Source: Nematostella vectensis (lineage: Eukaryota > Cnidaria > Anthozoa > Actiniaria > Edwardsiidae). From it: a DNA stretch of 64,000 nt. The notes beneath the pieces are model-generated. The model was given only the letters and a program-made list of their open reading frames with translations. It ran no database searches and was not told the DNA's origin. Of the stretch, positions 52,202 through 63,845 are shown piece by piece. The stretch covers positions 12,034,566-12,098,565 of the forward strand of contig NC_064035.1 of NCBI RefSeq assembly GCF_932526225.1. Direction: 5' to 3'. Position 1 is the stretch's first letter, and every line of letters begins with the position of its first letter. The position numbers were made by a program, and so were the translations under genes.

Positions 52202-54329
52202 TTAGGCTCCATACTGCCTTATAACATGATCAATCCGTGAGCGGCAAATGGGGCATGGGTCACAACGCCTCTTGAGGACCTGTGCACATGACCAGCAACA
52301 GCAAAGATGTCCAGTATCTCCATGGATTAAGGTGGCATTTTTGGGATTTTCCAGGCAAATGATGCAAAGATGCGCATATTCATCATCCTCTGTAGGGGTG
52401 GTGATAAATTTGCCACTCTCTGATAGGTTTCCCTCCATTGATTTTGGCTCAACAGGCTCTTCAGCAACATTCATTCTATCTTGGTGAGGATGATTAACAG
52501 CCGACATTAGTCGGTAACCTGAAGAGGATGTCAAAGAACATCTTCAATTTATTGTATTATGTTATTATATAGGTTTGTATGTGAATTTCTGTCACTATAA
52601 TGCTTCTCTGATTCCCTGCTATTTTTTTCAAAACAAGAGAAAAGTATGGCTTTTTTGCACACATTTGTGTTTTTAGCTTCTGTCCAAATGTTCAGACCAT
52701 GGACCTTTTTTATAGACAAATCTTTTTTCAGACATTTTGAGATCAGATAAGTTTTACAGCGCACACACCTTTATTTTAGGGTATACCTAGTGACAAGTTG
52801 GTATATGCTGCCAGGGCTTGATTTTAACATTGCCAACTTACCCAAGCTTAAACAACAATGAAAGAAACAATCTTCAAAATCACCTGACAACTACTAGAGT
52901 AAGTAGATATTGTGTAAGATCGAACCCTTGGAATTAATAAGTATGGAAATTACCATTTCCACCAACTCCTGGGGGTGGTCCTGCAACATCGGTTGATGTA
53001 ACTGCTTAACAAAAAAATAAATAAGTATTAATAATACATGTAGATAGTATAAAGAGACAATAGTACACAATGTTAGTCATTATGCATACAAAATAATATT
53101 TCTCCAGTTTTCAATATTTCACTTGCCAACAGTTGGCATTTTGACCACAAAGATTTAGACTTTAAATTTTGTTAACAAAAAAGGAAGCCAAGGGAAGGGG
53201 ACTACTCAACAATTACTAAAATGTCTTTAAAAAAGTACAAGAATCAGAAGACAATAAACTTACTATAATCAGGATCCAGCCGCATCAAACACTGATTGCA
53301 GATATCATATTCACATTCTCGACAGTGCCACGGTCTGAAATCATCTGATGGTCCATGGACTGAACCACACTCATCACAACGCCATCCTCCATTGAACTGC
53401 ACATAAACATAAGTAGCATCTGCTCGCACCAACGGATGAGGATGGCTTGGAATGATGTGCTTGCGAAAGCAGTCACGGCAGACATCAAATTCACAATCCT
53501 CACAATGATGAGAGAACCTAAGGGAGAACAGTCAAGTACTAGTTAGGACAGCTCTTTAGTTCTAGACCACCCTTCTACATGTTGTATTGTAAAATATAAG
53601 ACTATAAATAATTTAGTAACTTATTTTGTGAATTTGACAGTGCCGGAAATAACATTTTCTGCATAAGGCAGGCATGCATCATGTAGGAGAGACATGTAGG
53701 AGAGCGCATAGGGTGCACAACCTTAGCAAATCCTGGCTGCAAAGAGACCTTTGGGGTGTCACCAAGACAGACCTGGTCATAAAAACTAACCTCTCATTGA
53801 TGCGACTTGTCTGGCGACAGACATCACACACCCAATTCCCATCGGTGTGGCTGTACACAATATCTGTATGGGCAACTCTCAGTGGATGATGGTGTACAAG
53901 ATGTCTTTGAGGATTGAAGCATGATGTACACAAATCAAACTCGCACAAGCTACAGTGATAAGAAAATCTATCTTGCAGCTCCTGACTAGTTTTGAGGCAT
54001 GCATTACAGCGCCACACTCCAGACGTTGACTGGTAGAATACCTCTGAGCTGTTGACGTAGTATAAAGGGTGTGTATGTGCAGGAGTTCGATGGGGCTTGG
54101 CACATGATTGACACAAGTCAAAGCTGCATTTAGAGCAGTTGTAAGGATAGGAAGATGGTGTATGCTCCTGACCGCAGTTGTCACACTTCCAGTGGCCATT
54201 ATAAGAATCATATACAACTTTAGGGTTAACTTGACGTAGTTTATGGGGATGGTATGGCACTGAGACTTCAAGCACACTTTGGGGCGAGTCTGCCACCTCC
54301 ATTTCTTCCATACTATGATGTTATATCTG
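52202..54329 (-). CDS. Four-zinc-finger (C1/ZZ-like) plus C-terminal RING protein, probable E3 ubiquitin ligase
   Basis: Exons 53791-54329 (ATG at 54311), 53264-53517, 52954-53001, 52202-52518; 379 aa, phases 2, 1, 1 agree. Residues about 30-255 hold four similar fingers of the form WxCDxC..YxCxxCxFDLCxxC followed by H, for example HWKCDNCGQEHTPSSYPYNC and YHCSLCEFDLCTSC; they resemble DC1/C1 and ZZ zinc fingers. The last 50 residues form a RING: CIICLENPKNATLIHGDTGH, LCCC, CAQVLKRRCDPCPICRSRI, ending VIRQYGA, close to the MDM2/MDMX C-terminal RING type, where the last residues help dimerisation and E2 activation. A 48-nt exon supplies a proline/glycine linker. It probably ubiquitinates substrates recognised by the fingers; substrates unknown. 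Upstream, a GTAAGA donor at 54829 and an acceptor at 54330 suggest a non-coding first exon. Confidence 0.85.
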
Positions 54330-55758
54330 CTAAATTAATGAAAAGAAGAATGCCATTTTTTAAATAATTTCTAAAACCTAAATACCACCAACTTCCACTC
54401 ATCGTTCATCCAATAGATTGGGCACTGAGTCACTCTTACAACTGATATTTTGCCTAATCTGTTGACTACGACCCAGAGTACAGTATACAACAATAGTGTA
54501 GTTTTAAAACGAATTGACATTAAGTAAAGAGTAAAATATATCTTTTTGAAATACGAAATAGCAGCGGATATCTTAAGAGTCAAGATAAAATTTGAAAAAA
54601 CGAATAACTTAAAATACTATTTTTATTCTTATTTTCCGCCTTTAACAAATAAACGCCAACAAACTCAGGACCAGGCACAGTGAGTAGCATTATCTGAACT
54701 TTAAAAGTAACAACACGTCCCCTTTACCTTTCCTACAGCACTGAAGAAATGCAACTGAAATTTGATGGCTGATTGTAAGAAGACTATTTTGAGGATCTTG
54801 TTGTTCGTCACACTGCAGAGTTTTCTTACCTTTTCACTCTAAACAATCTTTTCTCGATGCAACTCCGTTTGAAATGTAGTAATGATGGTTATTTGGAGTC
54901 CAAAGATACAAACTTATTGCGTGTGTGTCATAAATAGCATAAGTTGGACGGTACAAACGGGATAAAGCAAGTATGAATACGCACCGAGCATAGCTAAATA
55001 GGGAGCTCCCCCACCCCGGTGAGGCTACATTGCGAAATACTAGGGGGGACCGGTCAAGCGACAATTGTTTACGAGCGAGTTCTCTAGAATTTCTGAATAC
55101 TTTAAAAACACACAGTACTTAAAAAGTTTTGAAATAACGTATCTAATTTCTTCTTGAATCAGTAAAAGATGGAAATGTCATGAAAACGTTTTATAGGAAT
55201 GTGTTGGATTATTCCACCCAGCCATCCCTCCCTTAGTAAAATGACGTAATTGTCTTTCATCGTTGGGAGGATTCGGGGAAGTCCCGGAGGATGTGAGAAG
55301 ACACTCGACGTGCGGTTCGGAACGCAATAATACATATGTTACTCATATTCTGTAATTGTATTTTACTACTGCAAGAATGTACTCGTTTATGTTTGTGAAT
55401 GGATATTCAGTGTTTATAAAATGGAAAATGTTGTGTCAAATGTCATCACCACGAAAAAAATTGTATCTTGGTCGCACAGGGATTTTTTAGAGAGGAATTG
55501 AAAAATTCGGGTGATTTTTTATTCTTCTCTTCCGTTCTCAGAGTCCCATTTTTGTTTATTTAAAAGTATTGAAATATAAATGAAAATAGTTCCAGACGGT
55601 TTGGCTGACTGTGCGTCAGTGGGTAAGAGAAGTCTGGAAGCTCTGAACTGCCGAATTAAAATCGAGCTGCCGAATACCTTACGAAGCTATAACGATTCCC
55701 CGGCATGCACTAGACCCCGCACCCACATGCTTTCTTTCTCTTTGCGATATCTTCAATC
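54330..55758. promoter_or_regulatory. Divergent intergenic region between the RING gene and RPS29
   Basis: The RING gene (leader exon ending at 54830) and RPS29 (start about 55730) face away from each other with about 0.9 kb between presumed start sites. A pyrimidine tract CTTTCTTTCTCTTTG at 55730-55744, just before the RPS29 ATG, is the expected 5' TOP start of a ribosomal-protein mRNA. Confidence 0.5.
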
Positions 55759-58700
55759 ATGGGTCACTCGAACGTGTGGTTTAGCCATCCTAGAAGCTAC
55801 GGACCAGGCTCCAGATCTTGGTAAATATGACTTTTTAATACCATAGAAATAAAGCTAAGTTTCTATTCTATCTGAAAATCTTGTTGTTACTCAAGGAAAG
55901 TCAAATGCCAAGCAACATTTTAAGGATTCTCGTCTAGATCTGAATTTAAAATGGCCGCCGAAAACCTCAGTCAGCGTAAGTCAACGCGGCAAAATGGCGT
56001 TTTTTTGACGCGGTTTATATGTATATTAGTGTTTTATGAGCTTACTTTAGATTTCCTATTCATGTTTATGAGAATCACTAAAGTGAAAGAATTCTTATTG
56101 CACGTATGTATGTTGTTTCGTACCAACGAGAAAAACAGCACAATCTTTCTGTTGTTACTGTTTGTTGGGACGATGTAGTTTGTTATGTTTCGTATAGTTT
56201 TTCAAATGGTCTTTCTTTCAATGACTTGGCATTTTAGTAATTTGAAAGGAAGTCTTTATTTGTTAGATTTATATTACATATAGGAGGAAACAATTAAAAA
56301 AATGTTCACTCTCGTCTAGATTGAAAGGCCAATACTTTTTTTATTTGCTTTATTTGCTATGTAACCTTGGCAAAAGACTGCATTTTGAATGGCACGTTTC
56401 ATTTTTCAATATCAAGTATATTCTTGCTTACTAGCCTGAGTGTAAGGAACCATACCGGCAAAGAATCTGCGAGAATATAGATAGTGCTCTAGGCTTATCT
56501 CCTGCCTGGAAGAGATGTTCAGACTGTTTGAACCTTACCTTGCTGCAGAGCTAAATCTATAATAAAGGGGTTAAAAATATGTCACAGAAGCATACAATTA
56601 ATTGCATCATCCAATTGCATTCGTTTGAATAGAAAATGCAGCTATTATATCTCAAAGAAAGTGCATAGACTCAGGCCCTGTCCCTTAAGGGCCTATGGTA
56701 CTATCTCGTTGCTACAAAACTCCGTTGCTACGAACGGGGAAAAGCGCTACATTTGGTTAAATAGACTAAAATCGCCGCGCACTTTCCAACTTGGTTCCTC
56801 GGCCCAGTGGTTAGCAAGCGTTCTGGGTTAAATCCCCAGTCAAGTCTATTTTTTAATTTTTATTTTTTTCGAAACTCCAGAAACTCCAATTTTCTTTTTT
56901 TTTTTCAAGAGATTAAAATAAACTTTCGACATTTTGTAGAAGACAATGCGATTTTTATATGTTTTTTTAGAATAAAAATAGATGGCGAAAAAACAAGATG
57001 GCGGGCATTTCCGCACGAAAAAACATGTGAATTCTGAACATTTTACAACAATTGTGATTTTTTTTTCATTCAAACCATTGATATTACCACTCCTAACAAC
57101 TTAGCGCTTTTTGAAGAAATAAAAGTTATTACCAAATATTTGGTTTAAGAAGAACATAAAAATTTTACATTTCTCACGGTATCAAAATTTAGCAAATCTG
57201 ATGAAATATTTCTGCAAAAACAATTATGTTAGATTCAAACAGTAGCTTCTCTTACACGTTTTTCTGTTCTGGGTCACATGACCATGGGAGGGGTCAGGTG
57301 ACGTCATCACTTGTGTCATTTATGTCTCAAACACTTATATTGAAAGTTCCAAGAGATTTGACAAAAAGCAGAAGCTTTTATAAAACAAACAAATTTCCCT
57401 AGCAACAGACTCAAAAGATAGTACCATAGGCCCTTAAATAAGGAACAAGTCTTCATTCCCCACAAGACTACCCAAAGTGCAGAGCAGATTAGAATCAATC
57501 ATGACTAAGTTGCAAAGAATCCTTTGTACACACAAAGAAATAACAGCAAACTGCTTGGGATTTGGTGACTACAACAACAATGACAAAATATGTGAATTAG
57601 AATTCAAAAACCGTGTGTACTTGTTTGAAAAGATGCTATTCTATAGTGTGTGTGTGAAAATAACAAAACTTGTAAACTCTTTTGCTTCAAAACCTGTCCA
57701 ATCTCTTTATGATTTGGTTGTTTTTGCACTATAAATGTTTTTAGACATTATTCCAAACACAATAAAGTCTTGTGGAAATGACGACTTACATAGATCAGGT
57801 GCAAGCCTTTTATACTTTAGGTCCTTATTGTGATGACCCAATGACCAAGTAAAATGTTGGTACTTAATTAGAAGCATACTTATCCCTGGCTGACCAAACA
57901 AGGCCCAGGCTCTAAGTTGTTGCAACTAAATTTTCTGTTTATTTCTGTGTTGTAGCCGTGTGTGTTCCAATCACCATGGCCTCATTCGCAAGTATGGGCT
58001 GAATATCTGCAGAAGATGTTTCAGACAGTATGCCAAAGACATTGGCTTCCAAAAGGTAAATGTTGAAATCTAACATTTTATACCCACAAATAAGCAGATA
58101 AGACTGCAGAAATGAAGGAATTCAATCTGATGTTTGGTTCTGTTATCCCTTTCCTCAATAAGGATATTATGTCCTGGTAATTTTTGAGATGCTTCTATAT
58201 ATTGATTTATATGAATGATAGAATATGGTATTCACCTTTCAAGATCTTCTAGTGTTTCAAATTAAGGTGGCGCGCCGAGGTTGTTTTGGCTAAAAGCTTA
58301 TACTAAGTTCCCTACAGAAGATTCATTTTCGGTGCGATTTTCGTAAATTTTTCAGATTTTATTAATACATCTATGCTTTATCAGATTCGGCTAGATTCAC
58401 TCTTCTCGAAAATCAAATTAGTTTTTGTCATGCAAGTTAAAAGGAGGCAATATTTTTATATTAAAATAAAAATCTTGAAATCTGTGCGATGAAATTTTTT
58501 CTAAATCTACAGTAACACCTAACAATGCTCCAACTTGAAGCACACAGATTTTTGGCTTAAAACTGACCTGTCAAACTTCGCGATTGATGAATCTTTATTT
58601 CACGCCAAAATTGTCCTTGCAATATTTGAAAAAATAAATGCACTCTTGCCTACAAAGATCCATCCCCGAATTTACTCCCCCTGCCAAGTCCAAACCCTAA

Positions 58701-59314
58701 GGCAACTGGTGTGAAAGGGGCAAGAGGATCAGTGTTGCACAAGAATAAATTCCTGATATTCAATTCGAGAGTATTTTTGTTAAGATAATTTTAAAACTAA
58801 AAATTTTTTTCTTTTCAACATTTTAGCGCAACCCGCTCATCTTCCAAACTATTACCCGACGCTATTGGTAAAATAGGCCTTACCGAAAGTAGGCCTTACC
58901 TTAACTCTTGATTCTAGTTTCTCATAACCGCAGGTTCGAAATGCAACTGCATTAAGCAAGTACTTTCGGTAAGGCCTATTTTAGCCATAGCGTCGGGTAA
59001 TAGTTTAGAAGAGAATTAGCCGAAAATGAGTCTTCTATAGGAACTTAGTAAAAGCTGTTTAGCCAACACAACCTTGGCGCCCACCTTAAAATAAAATCAT
59101 CAAACCTATTTCTATTTTAAAAAATTAGGACTTATTGGGTTCTGTAAAAAAACAAAGTTCAATTGCTGTAAAAGCTAGTGTATCTAGTGTTATTCAATGT
59201 GTGGTATCAGTCCTGTAACTAGAAGGTTTTGTTGAAAGTTGTGAATCCTGGTTGTATTGTAGTCTCCTAGCCACTGTTATTGATCCTGTATCTGTTGTAT
59301 TGTAGTTTCACTAG
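55759..59314 (+). CDS. RPS29: 40S ribosomal protein S29 (uS14)
   Basis: Three coding exons: 55759-55820 ([20 protein letters not shown] then the first two bases of a Cys codon), 57956-58055 ([34 protein letters not shown]) and 59306-59314 (FH and stop). Total 56 codons, the usual S29 length. The four cysteines of the zinc site (CxxC and CxxC) are intact. The protein sits in the head of the small ribosomal subunit near the mRNA entry side and is essential. The last exon is tiny; the yeast protein also ends KFR, which supports the KFH reading. An ATTAAA at 59433-59438 can serve as polyadenylation signal. Both introns carry TTAA-flanked foldback elements. Confidence 0.93.
56689..57433. mobile_element. 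TTAA-flanked foldback element in RPS29 intron 1
   Basis: Inverted ends GGGCCTATGGTACTATCT and its complement AGATAGTACCATAGGCCC, each bordered by TTAA (56685-56688 and 57434-57437). About 745 bp with no transposase. TTAA duplication is typical of piggyBac and Kolobok elements; the family is not resolved. It contains a tRNA-like segment (see next entry). Confidence 0.8.
56793..56850 (+). other. tRNA-derived segment with A and B box
   Basis: GGCCCAGTGGTTAGCAAG fits an RNA polymerase III A box and GGGTTAAATCCCC a B box 15 bp later, followed by T-rich sequence. The cloverleaf cannot be completed, so this is a tRNA-derived SINE remnant and not a working tRNA gene. Confidence 0.45.
58266..59085. 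mobile_element. TTAA-flanked foldback element with ~75-bp TIRs in RPS29 intron 2
   Basis: The left end GGTGGCGCGCCGAGGTTGTT continues TTGGCTAAAAGCTTATACTA; the right end is its complement with scattered differences (GCCAACACAACCTTGGCGCC). TTAA lies at 58262-58265 and 59086-59089. Inside is a second palindrome: ACTATTACCCGACGCTATTG (58850) pairs with CATAGCGTCGGGTAATAGTT (58985). No coding capacity. Confidence 0.82.
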
Positions 59315-59439
59315 CTGACCAGAAGACCTTACAGTGGTTATATGATGATACAGAGGTGCAGATGTGATGGATGCAAAGCCTGAAACACAAACCACCGACA
59401 TAGTTGACTTGTGTACCCATTGTATTGAATCAATTAAAA

Positions 59440-60300
59440 GCTAGTTAATATTGGAATGTTTGCATTGTTTATTACTTTGGGTATTTGGATAGGCCTGTTC
59501 ATTACTTTTGGTGTTTGAATAGGCCCCACAGGCTATCGTGCGTTAGTTCACACACACCTGGAGTATGCCTCCTTAGTATGCGCCCCCATTACAATAAAAA
59601 GATGAGGGTGATAGAGCCCGTCCAGTGATCGCCTGTTGGCAGTGACAGCCCTTGCCCCATCCCATGTCCTCCATCCTGCCTATTCCTTTCGCCCTCTACT
59701 GTTCTTTGCCAGGTGGTCTTCAGGCCTTCCCCTTTTCCTTTCCCCTTCAGGGGTCAACGATAGGGCGGGCTTTGTTGGTGTTACTCTTTGTTTTGTCGTA
59801 GAATATGTCCTATCATCTTCCCTGTAAACACAGGGAAATTGACATACGATCGTGTAAATAAGAAATCATGAGATGTAGCAGCAACAGGTAAAACAGAAGC
59901 TCTAACGAAGCAGGTGCGTACATAAAGGGGGTGTGGAGGCCGCCAAAACGTGGAGTCGTTTCATATTGAGGGATAACTATTAATAACATTATCCTTTATA
60001 AAGTAAGTATTAAGTTATTTCCTATTGAGATGCATTAGTGGATATGCCTAGTTTTTTTTACCAGGGTAATCAGAAAAATAGTGAAAAAAGAACTATTGTT
60101 GTCATTCTATTAAATTCGACCTGTTTTTCATGGAATGTCGGGGACATTCCATGAAAATGCTATTTTCATCCTTAATCACTTCTTCGCAATTAACATATTT
60201 CCTCAACTGTAGGTATGTAGGGTCACAGTTTAGCCCTGACGCTTTGGTACACCAAAACTGAAACTGTTTCATGCTGATTGTTTTGGTCTAACTGAAGAAA
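59440..60300. other. RPS29 3' flank; no gene seen
   Basis: Unique-looking intergenic DNA. A 12-bp-scale palindrome occurs at 60126-60160 (TTTTTCATGGAATGTCGGGG then ACATTCCATGAAAATG). Nothing else recognised. Confidence 0.4.
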
Positions 60301-60329
60301 ATGTCCCAGAAGGTTCTTTGTTTGAAAGC

Positions 60330-60505
60330 TCCAAGGGGGTGTCTTTGCACTTTGTTCAGTACTAACTACCACCCATGTGTGTGTCATGAAATGGGAGGGG
60401 GATGCTGTCCCACTTGGTGTGTCTTTGCACTTTGTTTAATACTAACAACCACCCATGTGTGTGTCTGTGTGTATGAAATGGGGGGGGGGGGGGGGGGGGG
60501 GGAGT
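60330..60505. repeat. ~75-bp tandem duplication ending in a G run
   Basis: GTGTCTTTGCACTTTGTTxA plus TACTAACxACCACCCATGTG occurs at 60338 and 60419; the second copy runs into a 22-bp G tract (60480-60501). Confidence 0.85.
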
Positions 60506-60639
60506 CGGAGTCGGGACATGCGCCTTTGATTGGTGCATAGTTTTCAAGAAGTGTGGTGACCATTACTAAAATCGCCTGGAACTCCGCGCATCCTTGGCCT
60601 TCTTCTCGTATCATCCACCACCTACAAGCAGACTATGCC

Positions 60640-61300
60640 ATCCCCAGAGACTCGTCCCCGGGTGACAGCCCTCTGCGAGCGGCAAATCAAAAGTGACGTC
60701 ATTAACCGACAAGCCGCTCAGCCAATAAAAGCCGAGGAACTAGGCAACCCAGATGGAAGGAAATGGACGCGATTAGGTGCGGGGTTAATATGACCACAGC
60801 TGCATTCCCGAAAAAGCGGAGTATAAAGTGCCCATTTAGAAAGAAAAAATACCCGACTTATTGCTTGGGCCTATTAACGTGGACTTTAAAAGCACACTAG
60901 CATACACACATTGGCATCAGTCGGGCCAAGACGGGACGCTCGCACAGTCTATTACCCGTGCAGTTCGGCAACCATGGACAGCTGTTTCGTCCTTATTAGG
61001 ACTCGTCAGCATGGCATAGCCGGTTTGCTTTAGTTAAACTTCATCGGCAAAAAACTGCAGAGCGACTTCGACTCGAAAGAAGTGCTTTAAACCACAGCTT
61101 AGATCCATGTGGGATCTAGAGCTGCGGCCGGGCTAGCGTGATGCCAATTGTGCGGATCACGCATGCGACCTTTGCTAGTCTAAAACTCCGTCGGATAGCC
61201 AAACTATCCTTGCGAGTATGTATACATAAATGTGGACTTTAAACTTGAAGCCTGGGGGCGACGAATCTCGGACATCCAGGGTCATGTGAACTTTTAGAGA
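60640..61300 (-). mobile_element. Probable Penelope-like or retrozyme fragment around the hammerhead
   Basis: Compositionally distinct, GC-richer sequence than its flanks, surrounding the ribozyme. It includes self-complementary stretches (AGATCCATGTGGGATCT at 61102) and no coding capacity. Boundaries are guesses; no TIR, LTR or target duplication was found. Confidence 0.4.
60966..61023 (-). ncRNA. Type I hammerhead ribozyme
   Basis: Minus-strand reading: stem I 5' side CCGGCTATGCCATG, core CTGACGA, stem II GTCC-TAATAA-GGAC, core GAAAC, loop AGCT, cleavage triplet GTC, stem I 3' side CATGGTTGCCG. CCATG pairs with CATGG and outer CGGC with GCCG across a small internal loop. All invariant core bases (CUGANGA, GAAA, UH) are present and stem III is the minimal 2-bp type. 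Such ribozymes with a GUCC/GGAC stem II and very short stem III are known from Penelope-like elements and retrozymes of animals; they process the element RNA. Only one copy was seen, and no reverse transcriptase is near. Confidence 0.85.
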
Positions 61301-62400
61301 AACTTCAGCTCTGTTCACGCCGCTGCTGTGTACATCCCAAGTAGGAAAATGTAAATATCCAAGGCTAAAACCTTTTCAATGTAAGGGGCGCTTTGTCATG
61401 ATTACAACTGAGTAAATAACCGGGACATTTCCAAAAAATTTTTTATAATATTTCGAAAATTGAACTAACGATATTTTCCCCATTCATTTTCAAGGTCTTT
61501 TTGTATTATATCTAATTAGAAAATGATTAGTCCCTCCCGACCAATCAGCGCTTTCTATATGAACCCCCTAAATCTCATAGTAATTTTAATTAAAAGGTGT
61601 CAAGCGGCGAGGACATTGAACAATAGGGAATTAGTGGGGAATGTAGTTAGTAATTAGTGGTTATCTTCTTAGTGATTAGTATTCCCTAAGTTGCAACTTT
61701 GTTGCAGACCGCACTTTTTCGTGTTTTTGATGGGGGAGTCGATCCCGGTTTCCTTTTTTTTTCGCCAAATGATTTTTAAAACCGCGCGCTTTCTTTTCCG
61801 GGGACGGAAGGCTGATTGCACTCGCAGATTTTTGTTAATTCGTGCCCTAAATCCCATAGAACACTCGCGTCCATTATGTAACCCTTGCTAAGTGTTATTT
61901 ATCGAGAAAACCTTTACTTTTTGTCAAATGTGCATTTATCTAACGTTAGCTGTTACTTCAATCGCCCTGTGGGTGTTTTTTCTTGTTTTGATTTTAGGAA
62001 AACAAGCTCGACCAGTTCTACTTATCTTCATCCTCTATTTGTTGTATTTGATTGAGAAAGATAATAATAGCATTAGAAGCACATGTCCGGTCTTTCTTGA
62101 GTAAGCCGAAAATATGTTTCACTTTATGGTTCTCTCAAATACCCATCGGAGCTAATCAAGTGCAAGGATTGCAGTATCGGATCTAGGGGGAGGGTTTAGG
62201 GGGTTAACCCCCCCCCCCTGGGCTTCCAGAGAGCCGTATGTAACAACAACAAAACAAACCTCCCCCCTCCTCACTGAGCCGAACCCCCCCTGAAGCGAAA
62301 AGCTAGATCCGCCTCTGGATTGATATAACCTTAAAAGTTAAATTCAGAAATATGTTTTAAGTTAAGAAACATCAACACACACATCAACAATACAATTCAA
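61300..62400. other. Intergenic, no gene recognised
   Basis: Contains C-rich repeats with CCCCCCCCCTGGGCT at 62206-62222 within a likely degenerate MITE (TGCAGTATCGGATCTAGGGG to TAGATCCGCCTCTGGAT, 62170-62320). Nothing else supported. Confidence 0.4.
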
Positions 62401-62406
62401 TACACC

Positions 62407-62426
62407 TTTATTTAACTAACTTTATT
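62407..62426 (-). terminator. Polyadenylation signals of the right-edge pentraxin gene
   Basis: Two AATAAA hexamers on the minus strand about 245-260 bases after the TAG stop. Confidence 0.6.
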
Positions 62427-62668
62427 GCACCATTGACCTCATACCACGTATACATACACTAGTGTTCTAAATGGGGCGCTTTGTTACAACAAGTCACAAG
62501 TTTTAACGATTTTCAGAGTTGGCGTATTTTCTACGTGTTTTTAATGTGCTGTATGAAACGTTCTAAGAAAAACGTTTCATACAAGCGGTCTTAAAACTTA
62601 TGCTTTTCAAAAACTGCAAAATATGACCTCTTTGAGGTCTCTGACCCCTCCTGTAACGTCGTTGTTTT

Positions 62669-63845
62669 CTATCCTCGGCCACACTCTTGCGGGCACCCCT
62701 TCAGATCATCCTCCGCTAGTGACACCAAGGCATCCCAGCTGACGACGTTCCCTACACCGGAAGGGCACTTATTCGCTAGGGCCAATATATCATCATCAGG
62801 CAGGACCTGGTCCCATATATTAACGCCGGTTATGTTCCCTCGATAGCATTGATTCTTGTCAAAGCCTCCATTTCCGCCGTAACTGTCTTGCTCCTGTCCG
62901 AGAGACAGAATGCCTTGTTTGATAGCATACCCAACTCTTTTATTTTTGTTGGATTTGATCTTGTTACCGTCAATATAGATCTGATACTCGCCCTCGCTGT
63001 TTTCCCATGTGAAGATGATGTGGTGCCACTCTCCGTCATAAAGATTGAAATCATAAGTAACGAAACTGAAAAATCATAAAGAAAATGTTTGAAATCATGC
63101 AAAAATAGAAAACGCAAATATCGGTTAATAAAAACATAAGGGGAGGGATAAAGAACAATTTTTAGCCCTCCGAAAAAGCAATCACATAATCAGTCGATTG
63201 CGAAATACAAAGCCCGGAAAACTCAAGTTTAATTTTTATTGGCTTAAATTAACCTTGACGTCATGGAGTGGGGCACTGTTAGAAACGTGCCCAACAATAA
63301 GCTTGAAAGCATTATTATTAATTTTACTATGCCAAATTTGTCGAAGTATTAATTTCTTATTACAAGTTATCGAGTTAGTATGGCATGCAGCCCACATGCG
63401 ACCCACTTTACTCGAGAACCATAATATCCAGTCTCTAGCGCAGAGAGAGGGAGAGGAGAAGTAGATGAAACGTCACCTCCGTCTCTTGGCCTCAATCTCC
63501 TACACGCCTTTGAAACCCAAACACAGGAAGCCAAAATCCCTAGAAAAAACCCCTCATAATTGATTTGATATTTATCCAATTGAGATGCCCGCGGGGGGGG
63601 GGGGGGGGGGGGGGGTTAGTACCTGTCATAAGAAGAGAATTCGAGTCTGGGTGAGTCGGTGAGATAGATGAGAACGGCGTTATAGTCATCTTTCGTTGCG
63701 ACACTGATCAACGACTGAAGTGCCAGATTTCGCTGCACGTTCTGAATCCAGAGGGAGACCGTCAAAGCTGTCAGGTTTCTTCGCATAGGAAATGTCACGT
63801 GACGACTGTGGCCTTCGCTGGCGGGAAACTGAAGCTGGGTCAGTT
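62669..63845 (-). CDS. Pentraxin-domain protein, last two exons (5' part off the right edge)
   Basis: Exon 63623-63845 (223 nt) reads LTQLQFPASEGHSRHVTFPM, LTALTVSLWIQNVQRN and ends in phase 2 (AG|GTACTA); exon 62669-63065 reads GEWHHIIFTWENSEGEYQIY, SLGQEQDSYGGNGGFDKNQ, GNITGVNIWDQVL and ends VVSWDALVSLAEDDLKGCPQ, ECGRG, stop. Complete pentraxin fold with HHxxFTW, GQEQD-GGFD and NIW motifs, calcium loop intact; the protein ends shortly after it, so this is a C-terminal domain. Incoming phase 1 means upstream exons, including any signal peptide, lie beyond 64000. Exon lengths and phases match the second pentraxin of the left-end gene. Two AATAAA sequences (62407-62412, 62421-62426, minus strand) mark the 3' end. 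Confidence 0.9.
63587..63616. repeat. Homopolymer C (coding strand) tract directly after a splice donor
   Basis: About 24 G on the plus strand, i.e. C on the coding strand, starting about 7 bases downstream of the GTACTA donor at 63622. Confidence 0.9.

Noticed and set aside
56793-56850. A working tRNA gene
   Set aside because: A and B boxes are present but no acceptor stem or anticodon arm can be folded.
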